Shown here piece after piece: positions 45,440 through 57,716 of a stretch of 64,000 bases of DNA (positions are counted from its first letter, which is position 1; each line of letters begins with the position of its first letter). Where the stretch lies: the NCBI RefSeq assembly GCF_004917065.1, contig NZ_SSYA01000001.1, positions 1,072,550 through 1,136,549 of the forward strand, in the 5' to 3' direction. The notes under the pieces are model-generated. The model made no database searches. It was not told the DNA's origin and worked only from the letters and a program-made list of their open reading frames with translations. Source of the DNA: Geomonas ferrireducens (GTDB taxonomy: Bacteria; Desulfobacterota; Desulfuromonadia; Geobacterales; Geobacteraceae). Made by a program: the position numbers and the translations under genes.

Positions 45440-45511
45440 ATAAACCTCTTGAGGCAAAGGTGGAGGCGGAACTCGTGCTCCGCCCCAAAACCTTCAGCCG
45501 TACCAGATTAA

Positions 45512-46966
<1,455 letters not shown>

Positions 46967-46975
46967 TTATAAGTG

Positions 46976-47839
<864 letters not shown>

Positions 47840-47859
47840 TCGCTAAGTCCGTCCTTGGT

Positions 47860-49368
<1,509 letters not shown>

Positions 49369-49377
49369 AGAACCGTC

Positions 49378-49920
49378 TCACCCCTTCTGTAATATATCCT
49401 GAATGTTAGCTAACTGTGTCCTTACCGAGCCGTCGAAGACTTTATCGCCGATCTGGGTGACCACGCCGCCGATGAGCGCCGGATCGACCACAACCTTCAG
49501 TTCAACCTTTTTCCCCGTCGACTTGGCGAGCGCACCCTTGATCTCCTCGACCTGCGCCGCGTCGAGCGGAAGCCCGGAGGAGAGGGTCGGACGGATCACG
49601 CCGGAAAGCTCGTCGGCGAAGACGCCGTAGCTCTCCGCGATCTGCGGCAGCACCGAGATGCGGCTGCGCTCGAGGAGGAGCATGAGCAGGTTGGAGATCA
49701 TCGGGGAGATGGAGAGCTTCCCCACCAGGTCCTTGAGGATCTCTTTCTTCTCTTCGATGCCGTAGGCAGGGTTCGCAAAGATTGCGGAAAGCTCGTTGCT
49801 GTCGGTCAGGACAGCGCTGAAGCGGGCGAGTTCGTCGTTGAACCCTTCCACGCTCCCTGCTTCCGAGCCAATCTGCACGAGTGCCTTGGCGTAACGTTTG
49901 GCAATAGCGTTAGTACTCAA
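49378..49920 (-). CDS. atpH: F1Fo ATP synthase delta subunit
   Basis: A 180-residue peripheral-stalk subunit joining the b subunits to the top of F1. [20 protein letters not shown] opens the N-terminal helical bundle, and [32 protein letters not shown] is the conserved C-terminal segment. Its ATG overlaps the atpF stop by four bases. Confidence 0.96.
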   Translation of the reverse strand: MSTNAIAKRYAKALVQIGSEAGSVEGFNDELARFSAVLTDSNELSAIFANPAYGIEEKKEILKDLVGKLSISPMISNLLMLLLERSRISVLPQIAESYGVFADELSGVIRPTLSSGLPLDAAQVEEIKGALAKSTGKKVELKVVVDPALIGGVVTQIGDKVFDGSVRTQLANIQDILQKG

Positions 49921-50513
49921 TGTAGAGTCACCACCTTCGAGATATAGTCGCCCACCAGCTTGTCCTGGTCGCCTTTTGCAATGTTCTGCTTGATCTTCTG
50001 CTCGGCCAGTTCGACCGCGAGGCGTGCTGCCTCGGCGCGGAGCTCGTCTTTCGCCTTGAGGACTTCCTGCTCGGCGGCGGCCGCGGCCTGAGCCTTGATG
50101 CGGGCGGCAGCCTCTTTAGCCTCGGCGATGATGCGCTCTTTCTCGAGCTCACCTTCACGCTTCATGTTGGCCGAGATCACTTCGATCTCCTTGTTGGCCT
50201 CGTCCAGACGCTGGGAGTACTCGGCGAACTTCTTCTCTGCGGCTTCCTTCGCCTCGACGGCTTCCTTGAGGGTCTTCTCGATCCCTTCGCGGCGAGCGGC
50301 CAGGGTCCCCTTCACGTCGGCCTTTTTGAGGGCCCAGACGGCGATGGCGACGAGGGCTGCGAAGTCGATGCAGCGCCACATGAAGTCCTTCATCTGGGCG
50401 CCGGTATTCGCGTGGTGACCGCCTTCGGCAGCCTCCTGGGCGAAGCCCATGGCGGCCAGGCCGAGGACGAGGGCGCTGACGGAGAGGGTATAAACCAGGG
50501 TACGTTTCTTCAT
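49917..50513 (-). CDS. atpF: F1Fo ATP synthase subunit b
   Basis: A 198-residue stator subunit. A signal-like hydrophobic N-terminus ([20 protein letters not shown]) precedes the membrane anchor ([20 protein letters not shown]), a longer N-terminus than in E. coli. The rest is a long charged coiled coil ([20 protein letters not shown]). GGGGAGGAG lies upstream of ATG 50513; a further in-frame start above it would overlap atpX. It pairs with the b-prime subunit encoded just upstream. Confidence 0.94.
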   Translation of the reverse strand: MKKRTLVYTLSVSALVLGLAAMGFAQEAAEGGHHANTGAQMKDFMWRCIDFAALVAIAVWALKKADVKGTLAARREGIEKTLKEAVEAKEAAEKKFAEYSQRLDEANKEIEVISANMKREGELEKERIIAEAKEAAARIKAQAAAAAEQEVLKAKDELRAEAARLAVELAEQKIKQNIAKGDQDKLVGDYISKVVTLH

Positions 50514-50514
50514 G

Positions 50515-50940
50515 CTACAGGCTCCTCCCCAGAACTTTTTCACAGATTTCAGCGGACAGGGTCTCGGCGCTGGCGGTCAGGACGCGGCGTGCATCGTCCG
50601 CCTCCTTGGCGACTTTCGCCTTGATGGAAGCCAGGGACTCGGTAGCCTCGGCACGGGCCTTGTCGAGAATAGCGGCCTCCTGCTGCTGGGCCTCCTTCTT
50701 CAGAGCCCCGCGCTCGTCGGCGGCGCCGGCGCGGATCTCGCGCATGCGTGCCTCGTAAGCGGCCAGCTTCTCCTGGACCTCCCTGTCAACCTCGGCGCTC
50801 TTCTGCTTCGCCCCGGCGACCTGGGCGGCGCGGTCGGCGAGCTGTTTCCTGAGCGGCTTATAGAGGAAGACGTTCAGGAGCAGTACCAGCACCAGGAAGT
50901 TCACCAGCTGGAATACAAATGCGATGTCTAAATTGATCAC
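50515..50940 (-). CDS. atpX: F1Fo ATP synthase subunit b-prime
   Basis: A 141-residue second b-type stator subunit. One membrane helix (FVFQLVNFLVLVLLLNVFLY) is followed by KPLRKQLADRAAQVAGAK and a coiled coil rich in Ala, Glu and Lys. Start is taken as GTG 50940, with AGAGG 8 bases upstream; TTG one codon earlier is possible. Separate b and b-prime subunits occur in cyanobacteria, plant plastids and many deltaproteobacteria. It is the first gene of the operon; subunits a and c are not in this window. Confidence 0.92.
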   Translation of the reverse strand: MINLDIAFVFQLVNFLVLVLLLNVFLYKPLRKQLADRAAQVAGAKQKSAEVDREVQEKLAAYEARMREIRAGAADERGALKKEAQQQEAAILDKARAEATESLASIKAKVAKEADDARRVLTASAETLSAEICEKVLGRSL

Positions 50941-51011
50941 CAAACCACCTCTATTCGAACATTTTTAAAGGCGTATACGCCTTTGACTCTGTTTGGGGTC
51001 CGCGCAAAACA

Positions 51012-51027
51012 GGTGATTGCTATCACA
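51012..51027 (-). promoter_or_regulatory. Crp/Fnr-type palindrome upstream of the atp operon
   Basis: TGTGA-TAGCAA-TCACC on the minus strand, one mismatch from a perfect inverted repeat, centred about 80 bases before the atpX start. A TTGACA (51046-51041) lies upstream of it, so the palindrome falls where the -10 box of that promoter would be. Confidence 0.45.
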
Positions 51028-51040
51028 TAAATGCTTTTTG

Positions 51041-51046
51041 TGTCAA
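51041..51046 (-). promoter_or_regulatory. Candidate -35 box for the atp operon
   Basis: TTGACA on the minus strand. At 16-18 bases spacing the possible -10 boxes (GATAGC, ATAGCA, TAGCAA) are poor, so use of this promoter may depend on an activator. Confidence 0.4.
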
Positions 51047-51355
51047 GCGATTTATCCGTTTGCGCGAAGAATTGTATACACTTCGACAAGGCCAAACATC
51101 AATGTCTTGTGGCTGTACCACTGGACCAATCGGGCCACCCGGAAGCGGCCTCGAGGACGTGAACCGTGAGTTAGCGCGGGTTTTGTAGACAGGATCGTGT
51201 ATGACATTTGGAACGATGTTCGGAATTGCTACCCAATGGGTGATGGATCTGAAACAGTTACGGCAGGTGCTGCTGAGGAAAAACGAAGAAGCCCTGCCTC
51301 ATTCCCCCTCCCCGAAACGGAAAGGGGTTGAGCTGTTTTTGGGTTGTGGCCTTCA

Positions 51356-51459
51356 CCCCCCTTTGCGAAGGGGGGCAGGGAGGATTTAGCCGAGGTAGCC
51401 ACAGCCCCCCTGTTGCCACAGAGTTAAATCCCCCTGAATCCCCCTTTGCGAAAGGGGGA
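51356..51459. repeat. Inverted pair of dispersed palindromes between atp and parAB
   Basis: CCCCCCTTTGCGAAGGGGGG (51356-51375) followed by AGGGAGGATTTA, and later TTAAATCCCCCT with CCCCTTTGCGAAAGGGGG (51440-51459): the same element in opposite orientation. A related copy is at 14656-14677. The whole 563-base gap 50941-51503 otherwise holds only a possible promoter region near 51010-51050 and a 62-codon open frame that I do not accept as a gene. Confidence 0.75.
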
Positions 51460-51503
51460 AGCTGGATAGGGCGGAGAAGAGCAGGACGCAAGCGTGCTAG
51501 ACG

Positions 51504-52343
51504 TTAGAGGTTCAAAAGCTCCACGATGCGGGTCAGCTCCTTCATGTCGCCGAAGCTGATCTCGAGCTTGCCGCCGCGCCCGGAGCGCTTGAGGGCGACC
51601 TTGGCGGCGAAATGGCGCTGCATGCGCTCCACGAGATCCTTCTGGTCCGGATCGAGCGACGGCTTGGCGGCCTTCTTCGGCGGGCCCGCCTTCCTGCGCT
51701 TCACGAGCGCCTCGGTCTCACGCACCGACAGGTGCCCCTTCACGATCTCGTCGCGCACCGCCTTCTGCTCCTCGGCGTCCTCCAGGGTCAAAAGCGCCCG
51801 GGCGTGCCCCATGGAGATGCGGTCCTCCGCCACGTCGCGCTTGATCTCCACCGGGAGGCGCAGGAGGCGCAGGGCGTTCGCGATGGTGGAGCGCTCCTTA
51901 CCCACCCTTTTCGCCAGTTCCTCCTGGGACAGCGAGAAGCGCTCCAAGAGCGCGTGATAGGCCTCGGCCTCCTCGACCGCGTTCAGGTCCTCGCGCTGGA
52001 TGTTCTCGATGAGCGCCATCTCCAGGGCGGTCTCCTCGGAGACGTCCTGGATCACCACCGGGACCTCCCTGAGGCCCGCCTTCTGGGCTGCACGCCAGCG
52101 GCGCTCCCCCGCGATCAGCTCGTAGTGGCCCGCCTTCTTGACCACCACCAGGGGCTGGATGATCCCCTTCTCCCTGATGGAGGCGGCCAGCTCCTCGAGC
52201 TTCTCGTTGACGAAGGTCTTTCTCGGCTGTTCCTTGTTCGGCTTGATCTCTTCGATCGGACAGGAGAAGTACTTCTTGCCGTGGTCCTCCACGACCGGGA
52301 GCAGCGCCCCCATCCCCTTGCCGAGTCCCATTTTCTTAACCAT
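51504..52343 (-). CDS. parB: Chromosome partitioning protein ParB
   Basis: A 279-residue DNA-binding CTPase of the ParB family. [13 protein letters not shown] at the N-terminus interacts with Par[21 protein letters not shown] is box [16 protein letters not shown] box II (CTP binding), and [20 protein letters not shown] leads to the helix-turn-helix ([20 protein letters not shown]) that binds parS. It overlaps parA by 8 bases. No parS-like 16-mer was spotted nearby. Confidence 0.95.
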   Translation of the reverse strand: MVKKMGLGKGMGALLPVVEDHGKKYFSCPIEEIKPNKEQPRKTFVNEKLEELAASIREKGIIQPLVVVKKAGHYELIAGERRWRAAQKAGLREVPVVIQDVSEETALEMALIENIQREDLNAVEEAEAYHALLERFSLSQEELAKRVGKERSTIANALRLLRLPVEIKRDVAEDRISMGHARALLTLEDAEEQKAVRDEIVKGHLSVRETEALVKRRKAGPPKKAAKPSLDPDQKDLVERMQRHFAAKVALKRSGRGGKLEISFGDMKELTRIVELLNL

Positions 52344-53109
52344 GCGGCACCTCGCGCGCGATTATTTCCTTGGCAAGATCCATGTAGCTCGTCGCCCCTT
52401 TCGAGGTGATGTCGTACAGGCAGATCGGCTTGCCGTGCGACGGCGCCTCGGAGAGCCGCACGTTCCTCGGGATGACCGTCTCCATGGTCTCCTTCGGGAA
52501 GTGGGTCCGGATCTCCTCGCCGACCTGGCGCGAGAGGTTGTTCCTCGCGTCGAACATGGTGAGGAGGATCCCCTCGATGGCGAGCGATTTGTTCAGCCCC
52601 TGCTGGATCAGGTTGATGGTCTTTAGTATCTGCGAGAGCCCTTCCATCGCGTAGAACTCGCACTGCAGCGGTATCAGCACGGAGTGCGCCGCGGTCATCG
52701 CGTTGATGGTCAAGAGGTTCAGCGAAGGGGGGCAATCGATGAAGATGTAGTCGTAGGAGCCGGCGAGGGTGTCGAGGATCTTCTTCAGCTTCCTCTCGCG
52801 GTCGGTCACGCTCACTAGCTCCAGCTCAGCGCCGGCGAGGTCGGAGGTGGCCGGGAACAGGTGCAGGTAGGGGAGTTCCGTCTTCAGCACGATGCGCGCT
52901 GCGGGTGCATCGTTGATCAGGGCATCGTAGATGCTCTCTTCTAGGACATCCTTATCGGCGCCCACGCCGCTTCCCGCGTTCCCCTGCGGGTCCATGTCCA
53001 CCAGGAGGACGCGCCGCTCGGCAACGGCCAGAGATGCTGCCAGGTTCACCGCCGTCGTGGTCTTGCCCACCCCACCCTTTTGATTCGCCACACAGATGAT
53101 CTTAGCCAT
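52336..53109 (-). CDS. parA: Chromosome partitioning ATPase ParA (Soj)
   Basis: A 257-residue deviant Walker ATPase. [20 protein letters not shown] carries the deviant P-loop with its signature Lys, [11 protein letters not shown] the switch I region, and [16 protein letters not shown] switch II. It forms ATP-dependent gradients on the nucleoid that move ParB-parS. ATG 53109 opens [13 protein letters not shown]. It is the first gene of parAB, and the atp operon follows on the same strand. Confidence 0.96.
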   Translation of the reverse strand: MAKIICVANQKGGVGKTTTAVNLAASLAVAERRVLLVDMDPQGNAGSGVGADKDVLEESIYDALINDAPAARIVLKTELPYLHLFPATSDLAGAELELVSVTDRERKLKKILDTLAGSYDYIFIDCPPSLNLLTINAMTAAHSVLIPLQCEFYAMEGLSQILKTINLIQQGLNKSLAIEGILLTMFDARNNLSRQVGEEIRTHFPKETMETVIPRNVRLSEAPSHGKPICLYDITSKGATSYMDLAKEIIAREVPHG

Positions 53110-53225
53110 GATTTCTTCTCGATTTGTGAATGATCCGAGTCTTTCCCACAATGCAAAGCATGGAAAACTACCATACTGGCGGGGCTATGAAAAGTGTTTT
53201 CTCAGGAAAGGAAGCCACCGCTTCC

Positions 53226-53267
53226 TTGACTTTGGTCAAGGCGCCCGCATAGCCAAGGGTTTATGCT
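53226..53267 (+). promoter_or_regulatory. Crp/Fnr-type site and -10 box upstream of the triheme cytochrome gene
   Basis: TTGAC-TTTG-GTCAA (53226-53239) is a perfect inverted repeat of the FNR family form TTGAY-N4-RTCAA and extends one base each side (C..G). Its centre at 53232.5 is 41.5 bases upstream of 53274, and TATGCT at 53262-53267 is placed where the -10 box of a class II activated promoter starting at 53274 would lie. Confidence 0.6.
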
Positions 53268-53315
53268 GCCCGCGCTGAAGCTGGATAGAAAACTGAAAGA
53301 GGAAGGAGCCGTCCC

Positions 53316-53564
53316 ATGAAGAAACTGATTCCCGTCCTGCTGCTGTCACTCAGCGCAAGCGCCGCCTATGGCTTCGAATGCAACGTCTGCCACAGCAAAA
53401 ACCCGGCGATGGTCAAGATGCACAAGGCGCTGAAAGGGAGAAACTGCTTCGACTGTCACAAGATGGGCGAGAAACTGATGGGCAAGGGGGTCCCCAAGGA
53501 CAAGGCCGCCCAGATCAAACGCCGCGAGACCGAAGAGATCTGCTTCGAGTGCCACAAAAAGTAA
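53316..53564 (+). CDS. Small triheme c-type cytochrome
   Basis: An 82-residue exported protein. The signal peptide (LIPVLLLSLSASAAYG) precedes three heme-binding motifs: CNVCH (Cys22-His26), CFDCH (44-48) and CFECH (76-80). With about 62 mature residues and 13-14 Lys it resembles the periplasmic c7 cytochromes (PpcA type) that shuttle electrons towards the outer surface, though the spacing of the hemes is different and no NapC-type fold is evident. GAGGAAGGAG lies upstream of the ATG. A Crp/Fnr-like palindrome lies upstream. Confidence 0.9.
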   Translation: MKKLIPVLLLSLSASAAYGFECNVCHSKNPAMVKMHKALKGRNCFDCHKMGEKLMGKGVPKDKAAQIKRRETEEICFECHKK

Positions 53565-53627
53565 CGGACATTCTACGTTCTGCGTTCAACGTTCTACGTT
53601 AAAACCGCACATCCACTACACCTTTTT

Positions 53628-53664
53628 GCCCCGTCCGGCCCCTCCGCGGATGGGGCTTTTTTTT
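53628..53664 (+). terminator. Terminator between the cytochrome and the heme-PAS sensor
   Basis: GCCCCGTCC pairs with GGATGGGGC (one G-T pair) around about 11 bases, followed by T8. Just before it lies a run of imperfect 10-base repeats of GTTCTACGTT type (53572-53600). Confidence 0.8.
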
Positions 53665-53724
53665 GCAGTTCGCACCTCCTCCGTTATACTTAGGACTTTA
53701 GTGCCATGGATTTCAGGAGGATAC

Positions 53725-54927
53725 ATGCCCCGCCCGTCAGATTTGTCCATCCGCAGCAAGTTCTTCGGCCTCATGTCGCTGCTTCTGATAGCCCTCCTCC
53801 TCGCCACCGGCATCTTCACCTACCAACGCCAGAAAGAGTTCATCCTCCGCTTCGCGGTGGACAACGCACGCAGCCTGGCGACCCAACTGATCGAAACACG
53901 GGAGTACATGTCGTCGGTCGTGAAGGATGAACCTGAACGCAACTACGGCCTCGTGCCGCAGGTGGTGGCGACCCAGGTGGCGCGACGGGTCACCCAGAAC
54001 AGCAAGTTCTACGTGCGCCAGGTCTCCTTGCGCTACCGCAACCCGGAAAACCGCCCTGACGCTTACGAGACCACCCAGCTTACCAAGTTCATCACGCAGC
54101 CTGCCGCGGAGACCTACGGCATCGTGGAAAGCGGTGACTCCAGCGTCTTCCGCTACCTGCTGCCGATGCGCGCAACCGCCTCCTGCCTTGAGTGCCATGG
54201 CAGCTACCAGAGCGCCCCGGACTTCGTCAGGAAACGCTTCCCCCCCGGCCACTATTCGTACAACTACAAGGTGGGCGAGGTGATCGGCGCCGTCTCGGTG
54301 ACCGTGCCGGTCAAAGACCTTTACGCCCAGCTCGGCGCTGACTTCAAACTGGACATGATGGCGCGCGGCGCCGTCTTCCTCATCGTCACCATCGTCATGG
54401 GCTTCATCATGAGCCGCCTGATCATCGAGCCGGTCCGGCTCCTCTCCGGCGCGATCACCAACGTAACCAGAACCGGATTCTTCGACGAAAAACTCCCGCA
54501 GAAGTCCCACGACGAAATCGGCATGCTGATCGGCGCCTTCAACGACATGATGGACGAACTATCGCGCCGCACCGTCCAGTCGCGGGAAGCCGACGAGCGG
54601 TACCGCCGCTTCATAGAAGTCGCCGCCTCGGCCGTAATCACCTTCCTGAAGGACGGCAAAATCGTCATCGCCAACGAAAAGGCGGAGGCACTCTTCGGCA
54701 GGAACCGCCAGATGCTGCTCGGCGAGTCGGTCTACGATTTCCTGGAAGAGGGCGCCGCCCTGAGGGAGCGGATCGAACAGCCCGGGGAATTCACGGAGGA
54801 GACCACAAGGCAGCAGGTCGTGAGCGCGGGAGGGAAACTCGTGCCGGTGGAGATGGTGGTTTCGGCGTCAAAGGCCGACCGGGAGCCGCTCTTCACCGCC
54901 ATTCTCAGAGAACGACGCGGAGCCTAA
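53725..54927 (+). CDS. Membrane sensor with periplasmic c-type heme domain, HAMP and PAS, no output domain
   Basis: A 400-residue protein. A membrane helix (LMSLLLIALLLATGIFTYQR) is followed by a periplasmic DUF3365-like domain with one heme motif SCLECHGS (Cys154, Cys157, His158). A second helix (AVFLIVTIVMGFIMSRLI) leads to HAMP (EPVRLLSGAITNVTRTG, then EIGMLIGAFNDMMDEL) and a PAS domain (about residues 290-395). It stops after the PAS; no kinase, cyclase or methyl-accepting domain follows and the downstream bases show none. It probably senses redox state or a small ligand in the periplasm. CAGGAGG precedes ATG 53725. Confidence 0.88.
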   Translation: MPRPSDLSIRSKFFGLMSLLLIALLLATGIFTYQRQKEFILRFAVDNARSLATQLIETREYMSSVVKDEPERNYGLVPQVVATQVARRVTQNSKFYVRQVSLRYRNPENRPDAYETTQLTKFITQPAAETYGIVESGDSSVFRYLLPMRATASCLECHGSYQSAPDFVRKRFPPGHYSYNYKVGEVIGAVSVTVPVKDLYAQLGADFKLDMMARGAVFLIVTIVMGFIMSRLIIEPVRLLSGAITNVTRTGFFDEKLPQKSHDEIGMLIGAFNDMMDELSRRTVQSREADERYRRFIEVAASAVITFLKDGKIVIANEKAEALFGRNRQMLLGESVYDFLEEGAALRERIEQPGEFTEETTRQQVVSAGGKLVPVEMVVSASKADREPLFTAILRERRGA

Positions 54928-55008
54928 AGGGGCGGCGCGAAAGAAACTTTGCGGCGTCTGGGCCTGTTGTGCTAGAGTGTGCCGACCAAATCAAGGAGAG
55001 AACGTTAC

Positions 55009-55608
55009 ATGGCAAAAGCTGGCAAGGAACTTTACGTGGGAAGCCTGTCCTACGATATCACCGAATATGAAATCAATAAGTTGTTCTCCGTCTCCGGCAC
55101 GGTGACCTCGATTCACCTCATCACCGACCCCGCGACCGGCCAGTTCAAGGGATGCGGCTACGTGAGGATGTCCAGCGAGGCGGAGGCGAAGGACGCCATC
55201 GACTCGCTGGACGGCGCATGGCTCCTCGACAAAAAGGTCACCGTCTCGTACGCCAATCCGCAGAAGATGAAGGCGGGCGGTGGCGGCGCCAAGACCCTTC
55301 CGAGGTGGCGCGTCGAGGCGGCAGAAAAGAAGGCAGCCGAGAAGAAGGCTGCAGCGGCGGCCCTGACGACGAAGCCGGTTGCGAAACCGGCAGCCAAGCC
55401 CGCAGCCGAACCCGCGGCACGTCCTGCGGGGGCCAAGCCCGCTGTCCGTCCGGCAGGGGCCCGACCCGCAGCTGGCAAGGCTGGGGCGTCCAGACCTGCA
55501 GGAACGAGGCCGGCGGTAAAATCCGGCGGCGAGCGCCCCGCAGGAGCGAAGCCAGCCGCGCGTCCCGGCAGCGGCCCCAAGCCCGGCAGCCGGAGCGGGA
55601 AGCGCTAA
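55009..55608 (+). CDS. RNA-binding protein with RRM domain and Ala/Pro/Lys repeat tail
   Basis: A 199-residue protein. Residues 5-80 are an RRM: ELYVGSLSYDITEYEI contains RNP2 and GCGYVRMSS RNP1. The rest (about 95-199) is a low-complexity tail built of KPAAKPAAEPAARPAG-type units and is basic. AAGGAG lies 11 bases before ATG 55009. RRM proteins of bacteria probably chaperone mRNA. The tail is a simple repeat and its length may vary between strains. Confidence 0.9.
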   Translation: MAKAGKELYVGSLSYDITEYEINKLFSVSGTVTSIHLITDPATGQFKGCGYVRMSSEAEAKDAIDSLDGAWLLDKKVTVSYANPQKMKAGGGGAKTLPRWRVEAAEKKAAEKKAAAAALTTKPVAKPAAKPAAEPAARPAGAKPAVRPAGARPAAGKAGASRPAGTRPAVKSGGERPAGAKPAARPGSGPKPGSRSGKR

Positions 55609-55635
55609 TCCTACTTCTCCGACTCTCTCTCAGGC

Positions 55636-55735
55636 TCTCCCTCCCCTGGAGGGGGAGGGTCGGGGAGGGGGAAGAGTGTGGCAGTGGGCTTCCCCCCTCC
55701 CAACCTCCCCCCTCCAGGGGGAGGAGCCCTCTTCC
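55636..55735. repeat. GC-rich repeat patch upstream of uvrC
   Basis: CTCCCTCCCCTGGAGGGGGA and GGGTCGGGGAGGGGG are followed by the mirror form CCCCCCTCCCAACCTCCCCC and CTCCAGGGGGAGGA. The same pattern occurs between nuoI and nuoJ. Confidence 0.65.
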
Positions 55736-55786
55736 TTAGCACGTCCCACCTTCCCTTCTAATCAGCAACCGTCTATACTACGCCAC

Positions 55787-57613
55787 ATGATTACCCAGGA
55801 GATGATCAAGAACTTCCCCACCTCCCCCGGCGTCTACCTCATGAAGACCTCGGACGGCACCGTTATCTACGTCGGCAAGGCGCGCAACCTGAGGAACCGG
55901 GTCCGGGCCTACGTGGGGGACACCCGCGACTCCCGTGTGCACATACGCTTCATGGTGCAACTGGTCGAGACGGTCGACTACCTCGTCACCGACACCGAGA
56001 AAGAGGCGCTGATCCTCGAGAACACGCTGATCAAGCAGCACCGCCCGAAGTACAACATCAACCTGCGCGACGACAAGACCTACTTCTCGCTGCGCATGGA
56101 CATGAAGGAAGACTTCCCGCGCCTTTCCCTTGTACGCAAGATCCCCTCCGACGGTGCTCGCTATTTCGGCCCCTACTCCTCCGCCACCGCCGCGAAGGAG
56201 GTGCTGAAGCAGCTCTACAAGATGTTCCCCCTGCGCCACTACCCTCTGGCGACCTGCATGGCCAGAAAGCGCCCCTGCCTCTACTACCAGATCAAGCAGT
56301 GCTCCGCCCCCTGCTGCGGCATGATCAGCAAGGAGGAGTACGCGACACTCGCCGAAGGAGCCGCGCTCTTCCTCGAAGGGAAGAACACCGAGATCGCACG
56401 CCTGTACCGCGCGAAGATGAACCAGGCGAGCCAGGAGATGCGTTACGAGGACGCGGCGCGCTACCGCGACCTGGTGCGCGCTATCGAGGTCACCGTGGAG
56501 CGCCAGAAGATGGTGGCGCGCGGCGGCGACAGCGACGTCTTCGGCTTGCACCGCGACGGGGACCGGATGCAGATCGCCCTCCTGCACATCCGCGGGGGCA
56601 CCGTGACCGGCGGGCGCAGCTTCCTTTTCGAGTGGGAGATGGAGGCCGAGGAAGGGCTCGCCTCGTTCCTGAACGAATACTACGCCCTGGACGCGCCGAT
56701 CCCCCCCCAGGTGCTGATCCCGATGGCCATACCCGAGCCGGGCCCGCTCGAAGAGCTCCTTTCCGAGAAGGCGGGGAAGAAGGTGAGCATAGCGGCGCCG
56801 CAGCGCGGCCCCAAGCTGGAGATGGTGAAGCTCGCGCAGAAGAACGCCGAGACGGCCGCCAAGGAGCGACTCGCAAAAGAGAGCTCGTCCGAGACGCTGC
56901 TGACCGAACTCGCCGAGAAGCTGCACCTATCCCGCCCCCCAAAAAGGATCGAATGCTACGACATCTCCAACATCCAGGGGGAGATGGCGGTGGGGAGCCG
57001 CGTGGTCTTAATCGACGGCAAGGCCGACAAGAACCTGTACCGGCGCTACCGGATCAAGGGGGTGCTGCAGTCCGACGACTTCGCCATGATGCGCGAGGTC
57101 CTGTCGCGCCGTTTCAAGGCGGAGACCACCGAGGAGCAGCCAGATCTCATCGTGGTGGACGGGGGCCTAGGGCAGTTGGGCGTGCTGAACGCGGTGCTCG
57201 AGGAGCTGGGCGTTTCCGGAGTCGAGGCCGCCGGCCTCGCCAAGAGCCGTACCTTCAGGGACATGGAAAGCGAGGAGATCTCGAAGAGCGACGAGCGGGT
57301 GTTCCGCCCCGGGAGGAAGAACCCTATCGTGCTCAGGCAGAGTTCCGCCCCCTTGCTGCTTCTCGCGCGCATCCGCGACGAGGCGCACCGCTTCGCGGTC
57401 ACCTACCACAAGGCGGTTCGCAGCAAGATCATGACCGGTTCGGAACTCGATCAGGTGCCGGGGATCGGCGCGAAGAGGAAGAAGGCGCTCTTGAAGCACT
57501 TCGGGAGTTTGAAAGGGGTGCAGGGGGCGACGCTGGATCAGCTTGTCGCCGCACCGGGGATGACCGAGAGCGCCGCCAGGGCGCTGTGGGAACAGCTGCA
57601 CGGGGAAAACTGA
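55787..57613 (+). CDS. uvrC: Excinuclease ABC subunit C
   Basis: A 608-residue endonuclease of nucleotide excision repair, making both incisions beside the lesion. The N-terminal GIY-YIG domain has SPGVYLMKTSDGTVIYVGKA. CMARKRPCLYYQIKQCSAPC supplies the four Cys of the iron-sulfur cluster. A UVR motif (MRYEDAARYRDLVRAI) contacts UvrB; IECYDISNIQGEMAVG begins the RNase H-like nuclease; and the tail has two HhH motifs (VPGIGAKRKKALLKHFG, APGMTESAARALWEQL). ATG 55787 opens MITQEMIKNFPTSPGVYLM; longer frames upstream run into repeat DNA. Length is normal. Confidence 0.96.
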   Translation: MITQEMIKNFPTSPGVYLMKTSDGTVIYVGKARNLRNRVRAYVGDTRDSRVHIRFMVQLVETVDYLVTDTEKEALILENTLIKQHRPKYNINLRDDKTYFSLRMDMKEDFPRLSLVRKIPSDGARYFGPYSSATAAKEVLKQLYKMFPLRHYPLATCMARKRPCLYYQIKQCSAPCCGMISKEEYATLAEGAALFLEGKNTEIARLYRAKMNQASQEMRYEDAARYRDLVRAIEVTVERQKMVARGGDSDVFGLHRDGDRMQIALLHIRGGTVTGGRSFLFEWEMEAEEGLASFLNEYYALDAPIPPQVLIPMAIPEPGPLEELLSEKAGKKVSIAAPQRGPKLEMVKLAQKNAETAAKERLAKESSSETLLTELAEKLHLSRPPKRIECYDISNIQGEMAVGSRVVLIDGKADKNLYRRYRIKGVLQSDDFAMMREVLSRRFKAETTEEQPDLIVVDGGLGQLGVLNAVLEELGVSGVEAAGLAKSRTFRDMESEEISKSDERVFRPGRKNPIVLRQSSAPLLLLARIRDEAHRFAVTYHKAVRSKIMTGSELDQVPGIGAKRKKALLKHFGSLKGVQGATLDQLVAAPGMTESAARALWEQLHGEN

Positions 57614-57649
57614 CTCCTCCCCCGGGGGGGGGAAGGAGCTGAAACAAAA

Positions 57650-57682
57650 AAGGGGGCACCGGTTTGTCCAGCGCCCCCTTCT
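57650..57682. terminator. Terminator between uvrC and mglA
   Basis: AAGGGGGC pairs with GCCCCCTT. On the minus strand T6 follows, so it mainly ends mglA; on the plus strand it follows the uvrC stop by 37 bases. Confidence 0.75.
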
Positions 57683-57716
57683 CTTTATCTCGCAACCGCC
57701 GTCCTGGCGGCTCTGC

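Noticed and set aside
51100-51160. Possible tRNA-like segment with paired GC arms
   Set aside because: No T-loop sequence and no cloverleaf could be drawn.
51201-51389. 62-codon open frame between atp and parB
   Set aside because: It runs into the dispersed GC-rich palindromes, has no convincing ribosome site and no recognisable product.
53140-53315. GEMM-type cyclic dinucleotide riboswitch upstream of the triheme cytochrome
   Set aside because: Geobacteraceae often have them before cytochrome genes, but the conserved core sequences are not present here.
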